This document shows positions 51,001 to 57,333 of a stretch of DNA of 64,000 bases, one piece after another. The notes under the pieces were generated by a model that had not been told where the DNA came from, searched no databases, and saw only the letters and a list, made by a program, of their open reading frames with translations. The DNA is taken from positions 310,001 to 374,000 of the forward strand of contig NZ_PCDP01000036.1 in NCBI RefSeq assembly GCF_003240585.1. Direction: 5' to 3'. Every line of letters starts with the position of its first letter. The stretch's first letter is position 1. Source of the DNA: Arminella tubonensis (GTDB lineage: Bacteria; Pseudomonadota; Alphaproteobacteria; Rhizobiales; Rhizobiaceae). The position numbers and the translations under genes are program-made.

Positions 51001-51419
51001 ATTTCCCAGATTTGCGGCGAATAGAGCAGGAACGTGAGGCCGACACCACCGAGGATCCAGAGTAGCGAGATAATCGTCGCATTGCGGACCGCGCCGCTCA
51101 CCGACGCGCCGTCGATCGATCTCAGAATGGATGCGGAACTCGCACGGCTGGCGTCATTGGCCGGGGAGAAGGTCGGCGTCTTGGCGGCCTCGGGAGTGCG
51201 TCCGGCCGCTGTGTTCCTCGCAGCGGCTCTGCGCGCCATCTCTTCCGGAGTCTGCTTGGCACGCGGATTGGATGTCTCGGACACTTTGGCCTCCGTGGCG
51301 TCCGGTCTCGGACCGGTGCGAGATGGTATACCTTCATCGCTGAAGTCGATCTGCAACGCTTCGTCCAAGGCCTTGAACGCCTTGTCTTCGATCGACTCGC
51401 TGTATTTGTTGTTTGCCAT
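45078..51419 (-). CDS. rgsE: Growth Pole Ring protein (GPR/RgsE), giant polar-growth protein
   Basis: A 2113-residue membrane protein. An acidic and Ala-rich N-terminal part (1-110) leads to two membrane segments (about 114-133 and 150-174), then about 1650 residues of helix in a strict 11-residue period, with repeats like SGEFTSALKAA and TDELNTAFTGR. A Pro/Gln-rich linker (about 1870-1990) precedes a conserved C-terminal domain (about 2010-2113, DLWRRYQRGEQDVFTRRLY). The size and layout match the 2115-residue GPR of Agrobacterium tumefaciens and RgsE of S. meliloti, which form a ring at the growing pole and are needed for rod shape. The Hpt gene is divergent, with CtrA-like sites between. 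Function is inferred from these homologues. Confidence 0.9.
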   Translation of the reverse strand: MANNKYSESIEDKAFKALDEALQIDFSDEGIPSRTGPRPDATEAKVSETSNPRAKQTPEEMARRAAARNTAAGRTPEAAKTPTFSPANDASRASSASILRSIDGASVSGAVRNATIISLLWILGGVGLTFLLYSPQIWEIRSVANLLALPGVIACLVGIVVPVLLFYAFAIMIARAQDMRNAARSMAEVALRLSEPETIASERVMTVGQAVRREVSAMNEGIERTIARATELETLVHSEVNALERSYADNELRVRGLVHELGSERDAIVSHAERIRSSIVGVHDQIKEDLSLATEEISVRLATSGEAFASMIDTRAASLTERSDSAIQALGSLLAAKTDSLLQNLNASGFALNEEFDSRLESLSATLSERGGILLSQFETRASTLDANTEKLNAALNDRARQLNETLIARTREISESLTGGERTITGSLDNVLAKLNSALDEKGASFRQSLQSTADETIMDLDLRSGFFEERLQTTVAHLSTSFDERVSEFANAFDKRAGSLDSKLMESLARINETLAGGSDAIDGILNSSIERLGSSLTDQSFALETALSTGHELLESAIGSKAEEITSALQDRTGEFTAALQGATREISSALTSGTSSLNAALTGGASELNEALAARSGEFTSALKAATLDVSTALASGTDELNTAFTGRSNELASTLAARSGEFTTALQAATSGITSALASGTDDLTAAFVGRTGALNETLSARTSEITQSLGSAHERIDAVMAERSGALFGALSDSQSRFEQTLANRSETIINAVSGSHERLTDALDERTMALAISLSDSQSRLENTLNNQVDAISGTVSESHARFTDAMDDKTKALTLALAENHARLDETLASRADAITQAVSGSHIRLGDVLDEKTMALAISLDETQNRFDTALEARTNAILDSVAGAEARVAGTLSDKAETIRAAYVDNQERLDRSLSVHTDALTGVLNTGGDRIETMIGGSAGRIENALSDTTRRLEDTIGSGLSQMDGSLLLAHDRLRATLEDRSNAIDITLREAHAQIDGTLSDQVTTIGASIATSISMLEMSLEDREASIRNTIDTSALSLEDRLRQSTSNIAGSFHDTVVEISRTAEAFSGNLSGSIDGMTSRFTETGSRVEAGLSALENRIRDGVDSIAEQVDAAGNKLAASLNDGVSQIDRAGDAAAARMADTISTKASTLADTIDGRTTNLSQALDSGTARIDERLSTMDRALNVGLEAVNRTIEGKATNLATTLRTAVADAAQGMDDEATRTTEQLARTGQQFADELGSRSESFTRIMDERSEAIVNRVSETQSRLASQAAAVAQTFSEAGNAIVNKVAEAEGLVGRQVNAISRALSDAENSLEAHSASIRTTLSGGSEEIASTMAQVERALEERASAIRLGLDERVREIDATLADVDKALEARGSSIRSDLTRHISEIDATMANADKALEARGNSIRTGLDERTRELNSMLAGRSSELTRLIDETARPIIERYAETGTEAAGRITAAAQEASDRLRTENAALINAIASRTNDTLAAISARTENAASTVNALENSLLANVNSLIERLADNNTTIVGMLNQASEELSAVDNRLGSTTSRFADSASKAAEMVSASTRLLEGKVDKLSDVSGHTLAQVGGIIGRFDEHSKVLTQASQLLGAAQSNLVTTLEERESALQGLAVGLVQRSEEIENTMRAVGNMVDSAFDRAEQRSNQVSGNLREGVQSSFADIGRVLSDTEKRTQQTAEAMREALNKAGEDANQTIDNTFANAERRSTELTNRLRGGLTASLSDVERMLTDAGKTSDTAAQQLRETLRVAVDEAIGRFSGATDEIRRSAGEIRKELDMTRSELKRGAFDLPEEAKESAAAMRRAVAEQIKALQDISQLVGKSAQQLEISEPVARALVDVHPAPRPRPAPQPIVAPQPAPQAIVQPAPVQQPAPQRVVQQPIETAGLRGSIQPEQPAAPQLRSAPPQAPARQEPAAGFSPGGGWISDLLRGASRDDAAEAAPARSAAPRASAPEAGAPASRSNDSRNPRHVVESLNSLSVDIARAIDHDASVDLWRRYQRGEQDVFTRRLYTLKGQQTFDEIKRKYEREPEFRTAVDRYIGDFEKLLADVARTDRDKTVTQSYLTSDTGKVYTMLAHAAGRFD

Positions 51420-51707
51420 ACGCTTACGCCTCGTTACTACTCACTCTGGCCCAGGTGTTTTTCCTGAGATCCGCCCAGATCGGAAACGCACCAGACCAGT
51501 CTTCCCAAGTCCTCAGGTTTCCCATTCGCGAGCCCCGAATTCCCATTACATTTCAGAGTGGAACCGTTTTTACAAACAGAGGTGTCAAAACATTACCACT
51601 ATCCACCGCTTGGGCAAAGACGGGTGCAGGAAACCCAACGTACTAGTATCGTAGTGACACATTCCCTAAACTGTTACAATTAATTCGGTGGCTTCCGAAT
51701 GGTCGCG

Positions 51708-51723
51708 TTAAGCACTTGTTAAC
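51708..51723 (+). promoter_or_regulatory. CtrA-type site
   Basis: TTAA-GCACTTG-TTAAC matches the CtrA consensus TTAA-N7-TTAAC exactly. It is in the 473-base GPR/Hpt intergenic region, 170 bases before the Hpt gene start and 289 bases from the GPR start. Confidence 0.6.
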
Positions 51724-51770
51724 ACTTTTCAAATCAACGCATTGCCGAAAAGCTAATAATTCCGCGATGT

Positions 51771-51788
51771 TTAACGCGCATTAACCAT
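51771..51788 (+). promoter_or_regulatory. second, variant CtrA-type site
   Basis: TTAA-CGCGCA-TTAACCAT has a 6-base rather than 7-base spacer, but ends with the half-site TTAACCAT. It is 105 bases before the Hpt gene. No other feature is seen in 51420-51892. Confidence 0.4.
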
Positions 51789-51892
51789 AACGGTAGATTT
51801 CCGCCTTCAATGTGCCGAAATTTAACTCGATGGCCATGCCGACGCCGCAACCATGCGGCAACTCCAAAAACACAAAATGGGAGAATTGGCAC

Positions 51893-52261
51893 ATGGCAGC
51901 ACTCAACATCGCATTTGAAGCCCCGGATAATTCCCGCGGCACCGGCCCTTCTAAGGAACGCCCGATCGACCTTGTCCATCTGGCAAAGCAGACGATGGGC
52001 GACAAGGTTCTGGAAGTCGAGGTCCTTCAGATGTTTGCCCGCCAGGCGCGCGCCTGTCTCCAGGAGATCGGCAGCGGCAATCCGGAGAAGGCGACCGCAG
52101 GCGCACATCTGCTGAAGGGTGCTGCAAGTGCGGTCGGGGCCTTCAAGGTCGCGCAGGCTGCGGACGCCTTCGAGGATCGCATCAACGATGCATCGCGCAT
52201 GGCTGCTGTCGGCGCCGCGGTGGTCGATGCCGAAAACTTCATCCTGAAGCTCTGCCGCTGA
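51893..52261 (+). CDS. Hpt (histidine phosphotransfer) domain protein
   Basis: A 122-residue protein consisting of one Hpt domain. The phosphorylatable histidine is H72 in AHLLKGAASAVGAF, with the usual following helix. There is no kinase or receiver domain, so it would relay phosphate between other partners. Start ATG 51893 is supported by GGGAGAATTGGCAC. It is divergent from GPR and preceded by CtrA-like sites, which suggests a cell-cycle role; this is inference. Its sequence does not mark it as ChpT. Confidence 0.88.
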   Translation: MAALNIAFEAPDNSRGTGPSKERPIDLVHLAKQTMGDKVLEVEVLQMFARQARACLQEIGSGNPEKATAGAHLLKGAASAVGAFKVAQAADAFEDRINDASRMAAVGAAVVDAENFILKLCR

Positions 52262-52465
52262 GATCTGGCGGCGCCTGCGCCTTGATCTAAATGCTGCCGT
52301 CCCGGGCGGGGCGGCGCGATTAGCTCCATCTCCCCAAATATCCGGTCGAGTGACATGGCGGGGCGCTGAAAGCGCTTTCGCTGCCTGCGATGTTGACTGC
52401 CCTTTAGAATTGTTGGAAGAAAAATTCCGGACCTGTCCTCGCACTCAATACCGGAATTCATTGAC

Positions 52466-52786
52466 ATGACAAAACTGACCATCGTCGCTTTCGACGGCAT
52501 TCGCTTCGACCTCGATGTCACCGAGGGGTCCACCGTGATGGAAAACGCCGTGCGCAACTCCGTCCCTGGAATAGAGGCTGAATGCGGCGGCGCCTGTGCC
52601 TGCGCCACCTGTCATGTCTATGTCGACGATGCCTGGGTCGAAAAAGCCGGTCCGCCGGCGCCGATGGAAGAGGATATGCTCGACTTTGCCTATGACGTTC
52701 GGCCGAGCTCCAGGCTTTCCTGTCAGATCAAATTGACGCCGGCGCTCGACGGGCTGGTCGTTCACGTTCCCGAACGCCAAGCCTGA
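52466..52786 (+). CDS. adrenodoxin-type 2Fe-2S ferredoxin
   Basis: A 106-residue ferredoxin with cysteine ligands C40, C46, C49 and C86 ([13 protein letters not shown], then RLSCQI), spacing C-x5-C-x2-C-x36-C as in adrenodoxin/FdxB type. MEEDMLDFA is also conserved. An electron carrier, perhaps for a P450 or another oxygenase. It could also act in Fe-S assembly, but isc genes are not nearby. It stands alone on the plus strand. Confidence 0.92.
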   Translation: MTKLTIVAFDGIRFDLDVTEGSTVMENAVRNSVPGIEAECGGACACATCHVYVDDAWVEKAGPPAPMEEDMLDFAYDVRPSSRLSCQIKLTPALDGLVVHVPERQA

Positions 52787-52807
52787 ACAAGCGAGACGGC
52801 CAATCCC

Positions 52808-52910
52808 CCAAAAAAAACCTCGCTCTGCTCAGAGCGAGGCTAGTGGGGCGCATCACCAACAGGCGAGGGAGGAAACACCTGCGGCGTCGGACGCGCCAGG
52901 AGAACCTGGA
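52808..52910 (-). ncRNA. candidate anti-Shine-Dalgarno small RNA
   Basis: On the minus strand, the hairpin GCAGG/CCTGT (52882-52878 with 52863-52859) displays the CU-rich loop TGTTTCCTCCCTCG. It is followed by a perfect 10-bp terminator stem CCTCGCTCTG/CAGAGCGAGG (52839-52818) and a run of eight U. CCUCCC-loop small RNAs with such terminators are known in rhizobia (alpha-r14, AbcR and MmgR groups). The region 52787-53091 has no open frame of note. The 5' end is not defined by a clear promoter, so the limit 52910 is approximate. It could instead be only the terminator of the DUF922 gene, 250 bases upstream. Confidence 0.5.
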
Positions 52911-53091
52911 CAAACCGGACGCAGAACTAATCGGCTGGTGAGAAAGTGTTGAGCATAAGAGAGCGCGATTCTTAACTCTCGTAAAGTTCAAAGACGACAA
53001 GAGCGAAGCTATTGTCGCAAGCTGTGACATGTTTCGCACAGGTTTTTCGGGCGAATTCCAAGGGATTTTGCATCGAAGGTGAAGAAATCGC

Positions 53092-53718
53092 TCAGTTTTC
53101 GGTGTTTTTCGAGATGGATCGGTAATTCATCAGCCGTTGTATCCGATTTCGGAAATTTGCGGCCTCGATCATGTCGAAGCGTGCCTGATCCTTGTCGTGA
53201 TCTTCAATGTTGCGGGCTGATTCGGCGTTGACCTTTTCCTGGAGCAGGTCGCAATTCGGTTCCGACCGCAGGCCGAGGATGGCCTTTTCGGTCATGCGCG
53301 CATGCTCCCGCGCGATTTCCGCGTGCCGTTCCTCATGGCGTCTGATGTCGGCCGAGAGTGTGTCCCAGACCATGGAAAGCTGTTTCGACGCGTGGCTGCG
53401 GTCTCGCCAACGCGGCAAGATGATCTCCGTATCGACAGTCACCTTGACGCCGCCGATACGGCATCGGCCGTCTTTCTCGACATAGGTTGCCTGGCCTCCG
53501 AACCGGATTCTCGTTGCACCGGGATGATGGCTGCTTGCGCCGATGGTTGTCGGTCCGCGGGCGTTCAGCGCCGCATCCAGCTCGTCGGCGGTGTTGCCGG
53601 CGATGTCGAAATACGAAAAGGTTTTTTGCGCAACGACTTCGGCCGACGCCGCCCCGCTCACGCCGCATAGCAACAAGACGGCCAGCGGAAAGCGGGCATG
53701 ACGGAAGGCGAGACGCAT
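53092..53718 (-). CDS. DUF922 family secreted protein with an HExxH motif
   Basis: A 208-residue protein with a signal peptide (FPLAVLLLCGVSGAASA). The DUF922 core shows TFSYFDIAGNTADELDAALN, a VEKDGRCRIGGVKV strand and HEERHAEIAREHA, where H128-E-E-R-H132 is a zinc-metalloprotease-type motif. Protease activity has been suggested for the family, but I know of no proof. The start at ATG 53718 is not certain; ATG 53760 also fits, and neither has a strong ribosome binding site. It is divergent from folP. Confidence 0.78.
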   Translation of the reverse strand: MRLAFRHARFPLAVLLLCGVSGAASAEVVAQKTFSYFDIAGNTADELDAALNARGPTTIGASSHHPGATRIRFGGQATYVEKDGRCRIGGVKVTVDTEIILPRWRDRSHASKQLSMVWDTLSADIRRHEERHAEIAREHARMTEKAILGLRSEPNCDLLQEKVNAESARNIEDHDKDQARFDMIEAANFRNRIQRLMNYRSISKNTEN

Positions 53719-53820
53719 TCGTTGGGGTACCAGGTTGAACTTTGCGAAAGCTTGCGGCATAGCCACTACGAGCGCAATATCGAAGCGGTATTTTTTTATT
53801 TTCCAACGGGATGGACGTTT

Positions 53821-54684
53821 GTGACGGAGCTTCACGGCAATCGCTGGCAGGTGGCGCATGGGCGCAGTCTCGAGCTTGGCCGGTCGAGCTCGATCATGGC
53901 GATCGTCAATGTCACGCCGGATTCCTTTTCGGATGGTGGCCGCTTCGAAGCTGTCGACGCGGCGGTTGCGCATGCGCTAGCCTGTGTCGCCGAGGGCGCG
54001 CAGATCGTCGATATCGGCGGCGAGTCGACCAAGCCGGACGCCGATCCGGTTAGCCCGACGGAGGAACAGGGACGCGTGCTGCCGGTTATCGAGGCGTTGC
54101 GCGGCAAGACCGACGCGCTCCTATCGGTTGACACCTATCGCGCCGACACGGCCCGTCTGGCCATTGGTGCCGGCGCACACATCGTCAATGATGTATTCGG
54201 TCTGCAGCGGGAGCCGGAACTTGCCCACATCGCTGCCCAGACCGGCGCTGGGCTCTGTATCATGCACACAGGCAGGGATCGGCAAAAGCTCACCGACGTT
54301 ATCGACGACCAGGTGGCGTTTCTCGATCGATCACTTGCTATCGCGGCCGCCGCCGGCGTGCCGCGCGATAACATCGTACTCGATCCGGGATTTGGTTTTG
54401 CCAAGGATGTCGAAGAGAACCTGGAACTGATGACACGCTTTGACGCGCTGCAGCGGTTCGGGCTGCCACTGCTCGCCGGCACCTCCCGCAAGCGCTTTAT
54501 CGGTGCGGTCACTGGGCGTGACGCTTCCGACAGGGATGTCGGAACGGCTGCCACAAGCGTCATCCTGCGCATGCAGGGCGCCGCTATATTTCGGGTGCAT
54601 AATGTCGCATTCAACAGGGACGCACTGGCGGTCGCGGATGCTATTCTGGCAACGCGGGCGAAATCACGGGAAAAGTCATCATGA
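53821..54684 (+). CDS. folP: dihydropteroate synthase
   Basis: A 287-residue TIM-barrel enzyme joining p-aminobenzoate to dihydropterin pyrophosphate in folate synthesis. Motifs are IMAIVNVTPDSFSDGG, QIVDIGGESTKPDADPVS, SVDTYRADTA, and LDPGFGFAKD. GTG at 53821 is chosen; longer in-frame extensions to 53698 run into the divergent gene. It is the first of the folP-folB-folK operon and overlaps folB by 4 bases. Confidence 0.95.
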   Translation: MTELHGNRWQVAHGRSLELGRSSSIMAIVNVTPDSFSDGGRFEAVDAAVAHALACVAEGAQIVDIGGESTKPDADPVSPTEEQGRVLPVIEALRGKTDALLSVDTYRADTARLAIGAGAHIVNDVFGLQREPELAHIAAQTGAGLCIMHTGRDRQKLTDVIDDQVAFLDRSLAIAAAAGVPRDNIVLDPGFGFAKDVEENLELMTRFDALQRFGLPLLAGTSRKRFIGAVTGRDASDRDVGTAATSVILRMQGAAIFRVHNVAFNRDALAVADAILATRAKSREKSS

Positions 54685-55049
54685 CCGGCATCTACACCAT
54701 CACGCTTCAGAACTGTGCCTTCTTCGCGCGTCACGGCGTCCATGACGAGGAGGAGTTCCTCGGCCAGCGGTTTTTCGTGGACGCGGAACTCGACGTGGTT
54801 GCCGGCGATGCGCTTGAGAAGGATTCGATCGAGGACACGGTCAACTACGGCATCGCATTCACTGTCATCGAGGAGATCATCACCGGCAAGCGCCGCTATC
54901 TGATCGAGTCTCTGGCGGTCGATGTGGCCAAGGGGCTGTGCAATCGTTTTCCGCAGATCCGCAGGGCGAAGATTACGGTGCGCAAGCCTAATGCGCCGGT
55001 CCCCGGCGTTCTCGACTATGTGCAGGTGAGTGTTGAGCATCTTGCCTGA
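54681..55049 (+). CDS. folB: dihydroneopterin aldolase
   Basis: A 122-residue enzyme splitting dihydroneopterin to 6-hydroxymethyldihydropterin and glycolaldehyde. Seen are CAFFARHGVHDEEEFLGQRF, DTVNYGIAF, RRYLIESLAVDVA and ITVRKPNAPVPG. The usual tunnel-fold length and position between folP and folK support the call. Confidence 0.95.
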   Translation: MTGIYTITLQNCAFFARHGVHDEEEFLGQRFFVDAELDVVAGDALEKDSIEDTVNYGIAFTVIEEIITGKRRYLIESLAVDVAKGLCNRFPQIRRAKITVRKPNAPVPGVLDYVQVSVEHLA

Positions 55050-55560
55050 GAACGGATTGGCCAGGGCGACGCTTGGTCTCGGTGGCAATATAGGAGATCC
55101 GGTCCAGGCGATGGCGTCTGCGCTGCGGAGCCTTGATGCGCGTGCCGACTGCCAGATCGTTGCCGTGTCACGCCTCTACCGGACGCCACCATGGGGCAAG
55201 ACCGACCAGTCGTTCTTCTACAATTCCTGCGCCGCTGTCGACACGACCCTGGACCCGGAAACGCTGCTGGGCGTCTGTCTAGGCATCGAGCGAGAGATGA
55301 AGCGGGTCCGCATCGAGCGCTGGGGACCGCGCACGATCGACATCGACATCCTCTCCTATGGCGACATTGAGAGAGAAGCTACGAGCCTCCAGCTTCCGCA
55401 CCCGAGAATGACGGAGCGCGGCTTCGTTCTGATGCCGCTGGCGGATTTCGCGTCGGAGATGGTCGTCGGGGGACGACGAGTGTCGGATTGGCTTCGCGAC
55501 GCCGATGTGCAGGGCATAGAGATTGCCGACGAGGCGACCGACTGGTGGAAAAACGGCTGA
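55030..55560 (+). CDS. folK: 6-hydroxymethyl-7,8-dihydropterin pyrophosphokinase
   Basis: A 176-residue enzyme transferring pyrophosphate from ATP to hydroxymethyldihydropterin. Motifs are TLGLGGNIGDP, SRLYRTPPWG, DQSFFYNSCAAVDT, RWGPRTIDIDIL and PHPRMTERGFVLMPLAD. The start GTG 55030 overlaps folB by 20 bases; TTG 55033 is an alternative. Last gene of the folate operon, convergent with a secreted protein gene. Confidence 0.95.
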   Translation: MLSILPENGLARATLGLGGNIGDPVQAMASALRSLDARADCQIVAVSRLYRTPPWGKTDQSFFYNSCAAVDTTLDPETLLGVCLGIEREMKRVRIERWGPRTIDIDILSYGDIEREATSLQLPHPRMTERGFVLMPLADFASEMVVGGRRVSDWLRDADVQGIEIADEATDWWKNG

Positions 55561-55575
55561 GGTGAAGGGCTTGCC

Positions 55576-56115
55576 TTACTGAATGGAGCCGACGGTCATG
55601 TCGTCGACGGACCGCTTCAGGCTGAGACCGATGACCGGCACCATCTGCTCCTCGACCTTGACCGAGATCGTCACGTTCATGGACTTGTCGTCCTGCAGGC
55701 GGGCGACCATTACGCCGTTCAGCTTCTGGCGGTTCAGGCCGACGACGACGGCGCTATCGTTGACGGTACCGGATACCACGTCGAGGCCCTTGCCGGCGGA
55801 ACCGTCGAGGAACTTGCCCTTGTAGGTGCCATCGCCTTGCGTGATTTCGGCTGACATGGGCTGCTGGAAAACGCCGACGCGGCATGTGCCGTCGAGCTTG
55901 ATGCCGGTGCTGGTGCCGTCCAGCGCCGTGCCCGTCAGGTTGCAGGTGAATTTCGTGCCCTTATACTTGCCGGCGACGATTTCGCCCGGGCCGCGCCATG
56001 CGCCTGCTACGGACTGAAAGAAAGCCTTGTCACGAGGTGCCGCATCCGCCCAGTCACCAAGAGACAGGGTAACCGCGGCGAGGCCGCATACGATAAAGAG
56101 CTGGCGCGAAAACAT
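55576..56115 (-). CDS. secreted protein of unknown function
   Basis: A 179-residue protein with a signal peptide (LFIVCGLAAVTLSLGDWADA) and a beta-rich mature part with repeated glycine-containing strands (KYKGTKFTCNLTGTALDG, GDGTYKGKFLDGSAGKG). Two cysteines may be bridged. No enzyme motif was recognised. AGGGAAAG precedes the start. It is downstream of the ycjF-like gene on the same strand, with a 132-base gap. Confidence 0.75.
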   Translation of the reverse strand: MFSRQLFIVCGLAAVTLSLGDWADAAPRDKAFFQSVAGAWRGPGEIVAGKYKGTKFTCNLTGTALDGTSTGIKLDGTCRVGVFQQPMSAEITQGDGTYKGKFLDGSAGKGLDVVSGTVNDSAVVVGLNRQKLNGVMVARLQDDKSMNVTISVKVEEQMVPVIGLSLKRSVDDMTVGSIQ

Positions 56116-56247
56116 TGGCTTTCCCTAGCGAAGGAGGAACCGGCCTGGCGAAGAATAACCGGAAACTGTTCCCGAGTTTTGCCGTAGAATGGTTAATGCT
56201 TGGTTTCCAAGCCTGTTAAATCAGCACCATTCCGGGCAATTCGGCGC

Positions 56248-57333
56248 TTAGCGGCTGTTACCACCAGGAGTGAGATCGCCGATGAAATCGCTGATGCCGG
56301 GTCGCTTCAATGCCTTGAACGGCAATGGCCGGCAGAGGTCCATCGCAGCAATGCCGATGCGGGCTGTCATCATGCCGTTGACGACACCTTCGCCAAGGCG
56401 TGCCGAGAGCTTCGAGGCAATGCCGTGGCCGAGAATTTGCTGCACGAGGCCGTCGCCAACGGCGATGGAACCTGTGACCGCCAGATGGGCGAGCACGTCG
56501 CGCATGAGCTTGAACATGCCGAGCGTTCCTGGGCGGCCGCCGTAGAGGTCGGCCATGGAGCGTATCAGGCGCGCGGATTCGTAGAGAACGTAGAGAAGGT
56601 CGACGACTGCGCGGGGGCTGACGGCCGTGACCACGGAGACGCGCTTGGATGCCCCGAGGATAAGGGCACGGGCCTGACGGTCGAGCGGACCGAGCAGCTC
56701 ACGCTCGGCAAGCATGACCAGATGCGGCGCGTCGATGATGTCGTCCTCGGTTGCTTTCAGGGTTGCGCGACCCTTGGCAGTTTCAGGCTTTGCCGCCAAC
56801 AAGGTCGTCAGACGCTCGACCAGGGCTCTTGCACGGGTAGCCCTCGTTTCGAGAAAGGCAGCCTCGGCCTCTACCTTGATTGTCTGTACCGCAGCCAGCC
56901 GCATCATGCCGGCGGTCTCGCGGACGATGATGGCGAGCACGGCAAGAATGCCGATCGCCAATACCGTCAGTGCCGTGTAGCCCAGCCAATCGGCGCGGGT
57001 GAAGAGGCTTTGGATCAGATCGTCGATCCATAAGCCGAAGGCGAGCGATAGAAGCGCGCCGAAGGCGCCAAAGGCGATCTTGGCAAAGGAGAAGCGGCGG
57101 CGCGGAGCAGGAACGACTGCGAGACCTGTGCCGGGAGCAGACAGCTCCGGATTGAGGAATGGGTCTTCCTCGTCAGGCGTCAGCGTGATTTCCGCTTCGA
57201 AGCTTTGCGGTTTCCGCTTTGCCCGGGCAATCTCCGGATCAGGACGTACCTCGGCCTGGTGCTCGGGTTCCAGCGAAAATGCTGCCGGTCGGCGTTGGGG
57301 CCTGTTAGGTTCGTCGATGGTCGGTTTCGTCAT
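56248..57333 (-). CDS. YcjF/UPF0283 family membrane protein
   Basis: A 361-residue protein. A polar N-terminal part (1-80) precedes two membrane segments (about 85-105 and 118-137), and then a conserved helical DUF697-type C-terminal domain (ILGASKRVSVVTAVSPRAVVDLL, LYGGRPGTLGMFKLMRDVLAHLAVTG in two parts). The family pairs with YcjX, as here, and belongs to stress regulons in Enterobacteria. Its start overlaps the ycjX stop by 4 bases. Function unknown. Confidence 0.9.
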   Translation of the reverse strand: MTKPTIDEPNRPQRRPAAFSLEPEHQAEVRPDPEIARAKRKPQSFEAEITLTPDEEDPFLNPELSAPGTGLAVVPAPRRRFSFAKIAFGAFGALLSLAFGLWIDDLIQSLFTRADWLGYTALTVLAIGILAVLAIIVRETAGMMRLAAVQTIKVEAEAAFLETRATRARALVERLTTLLAAKPETAKGRATLKATEDDIIDAPHLVMLAERELLGPLDRQARALILGASKRVSVVTAVSPRAVVDLLYVLYESARLIRSMADLYGGRPGTLGMFKLMRDVLAHLAVTGSIAVGDGLVQQILGHGIASKLSARLGEGVVNGMMTARIGIAAMDLCRPLPFKALKRPGISDFIGDLTPGGNSR

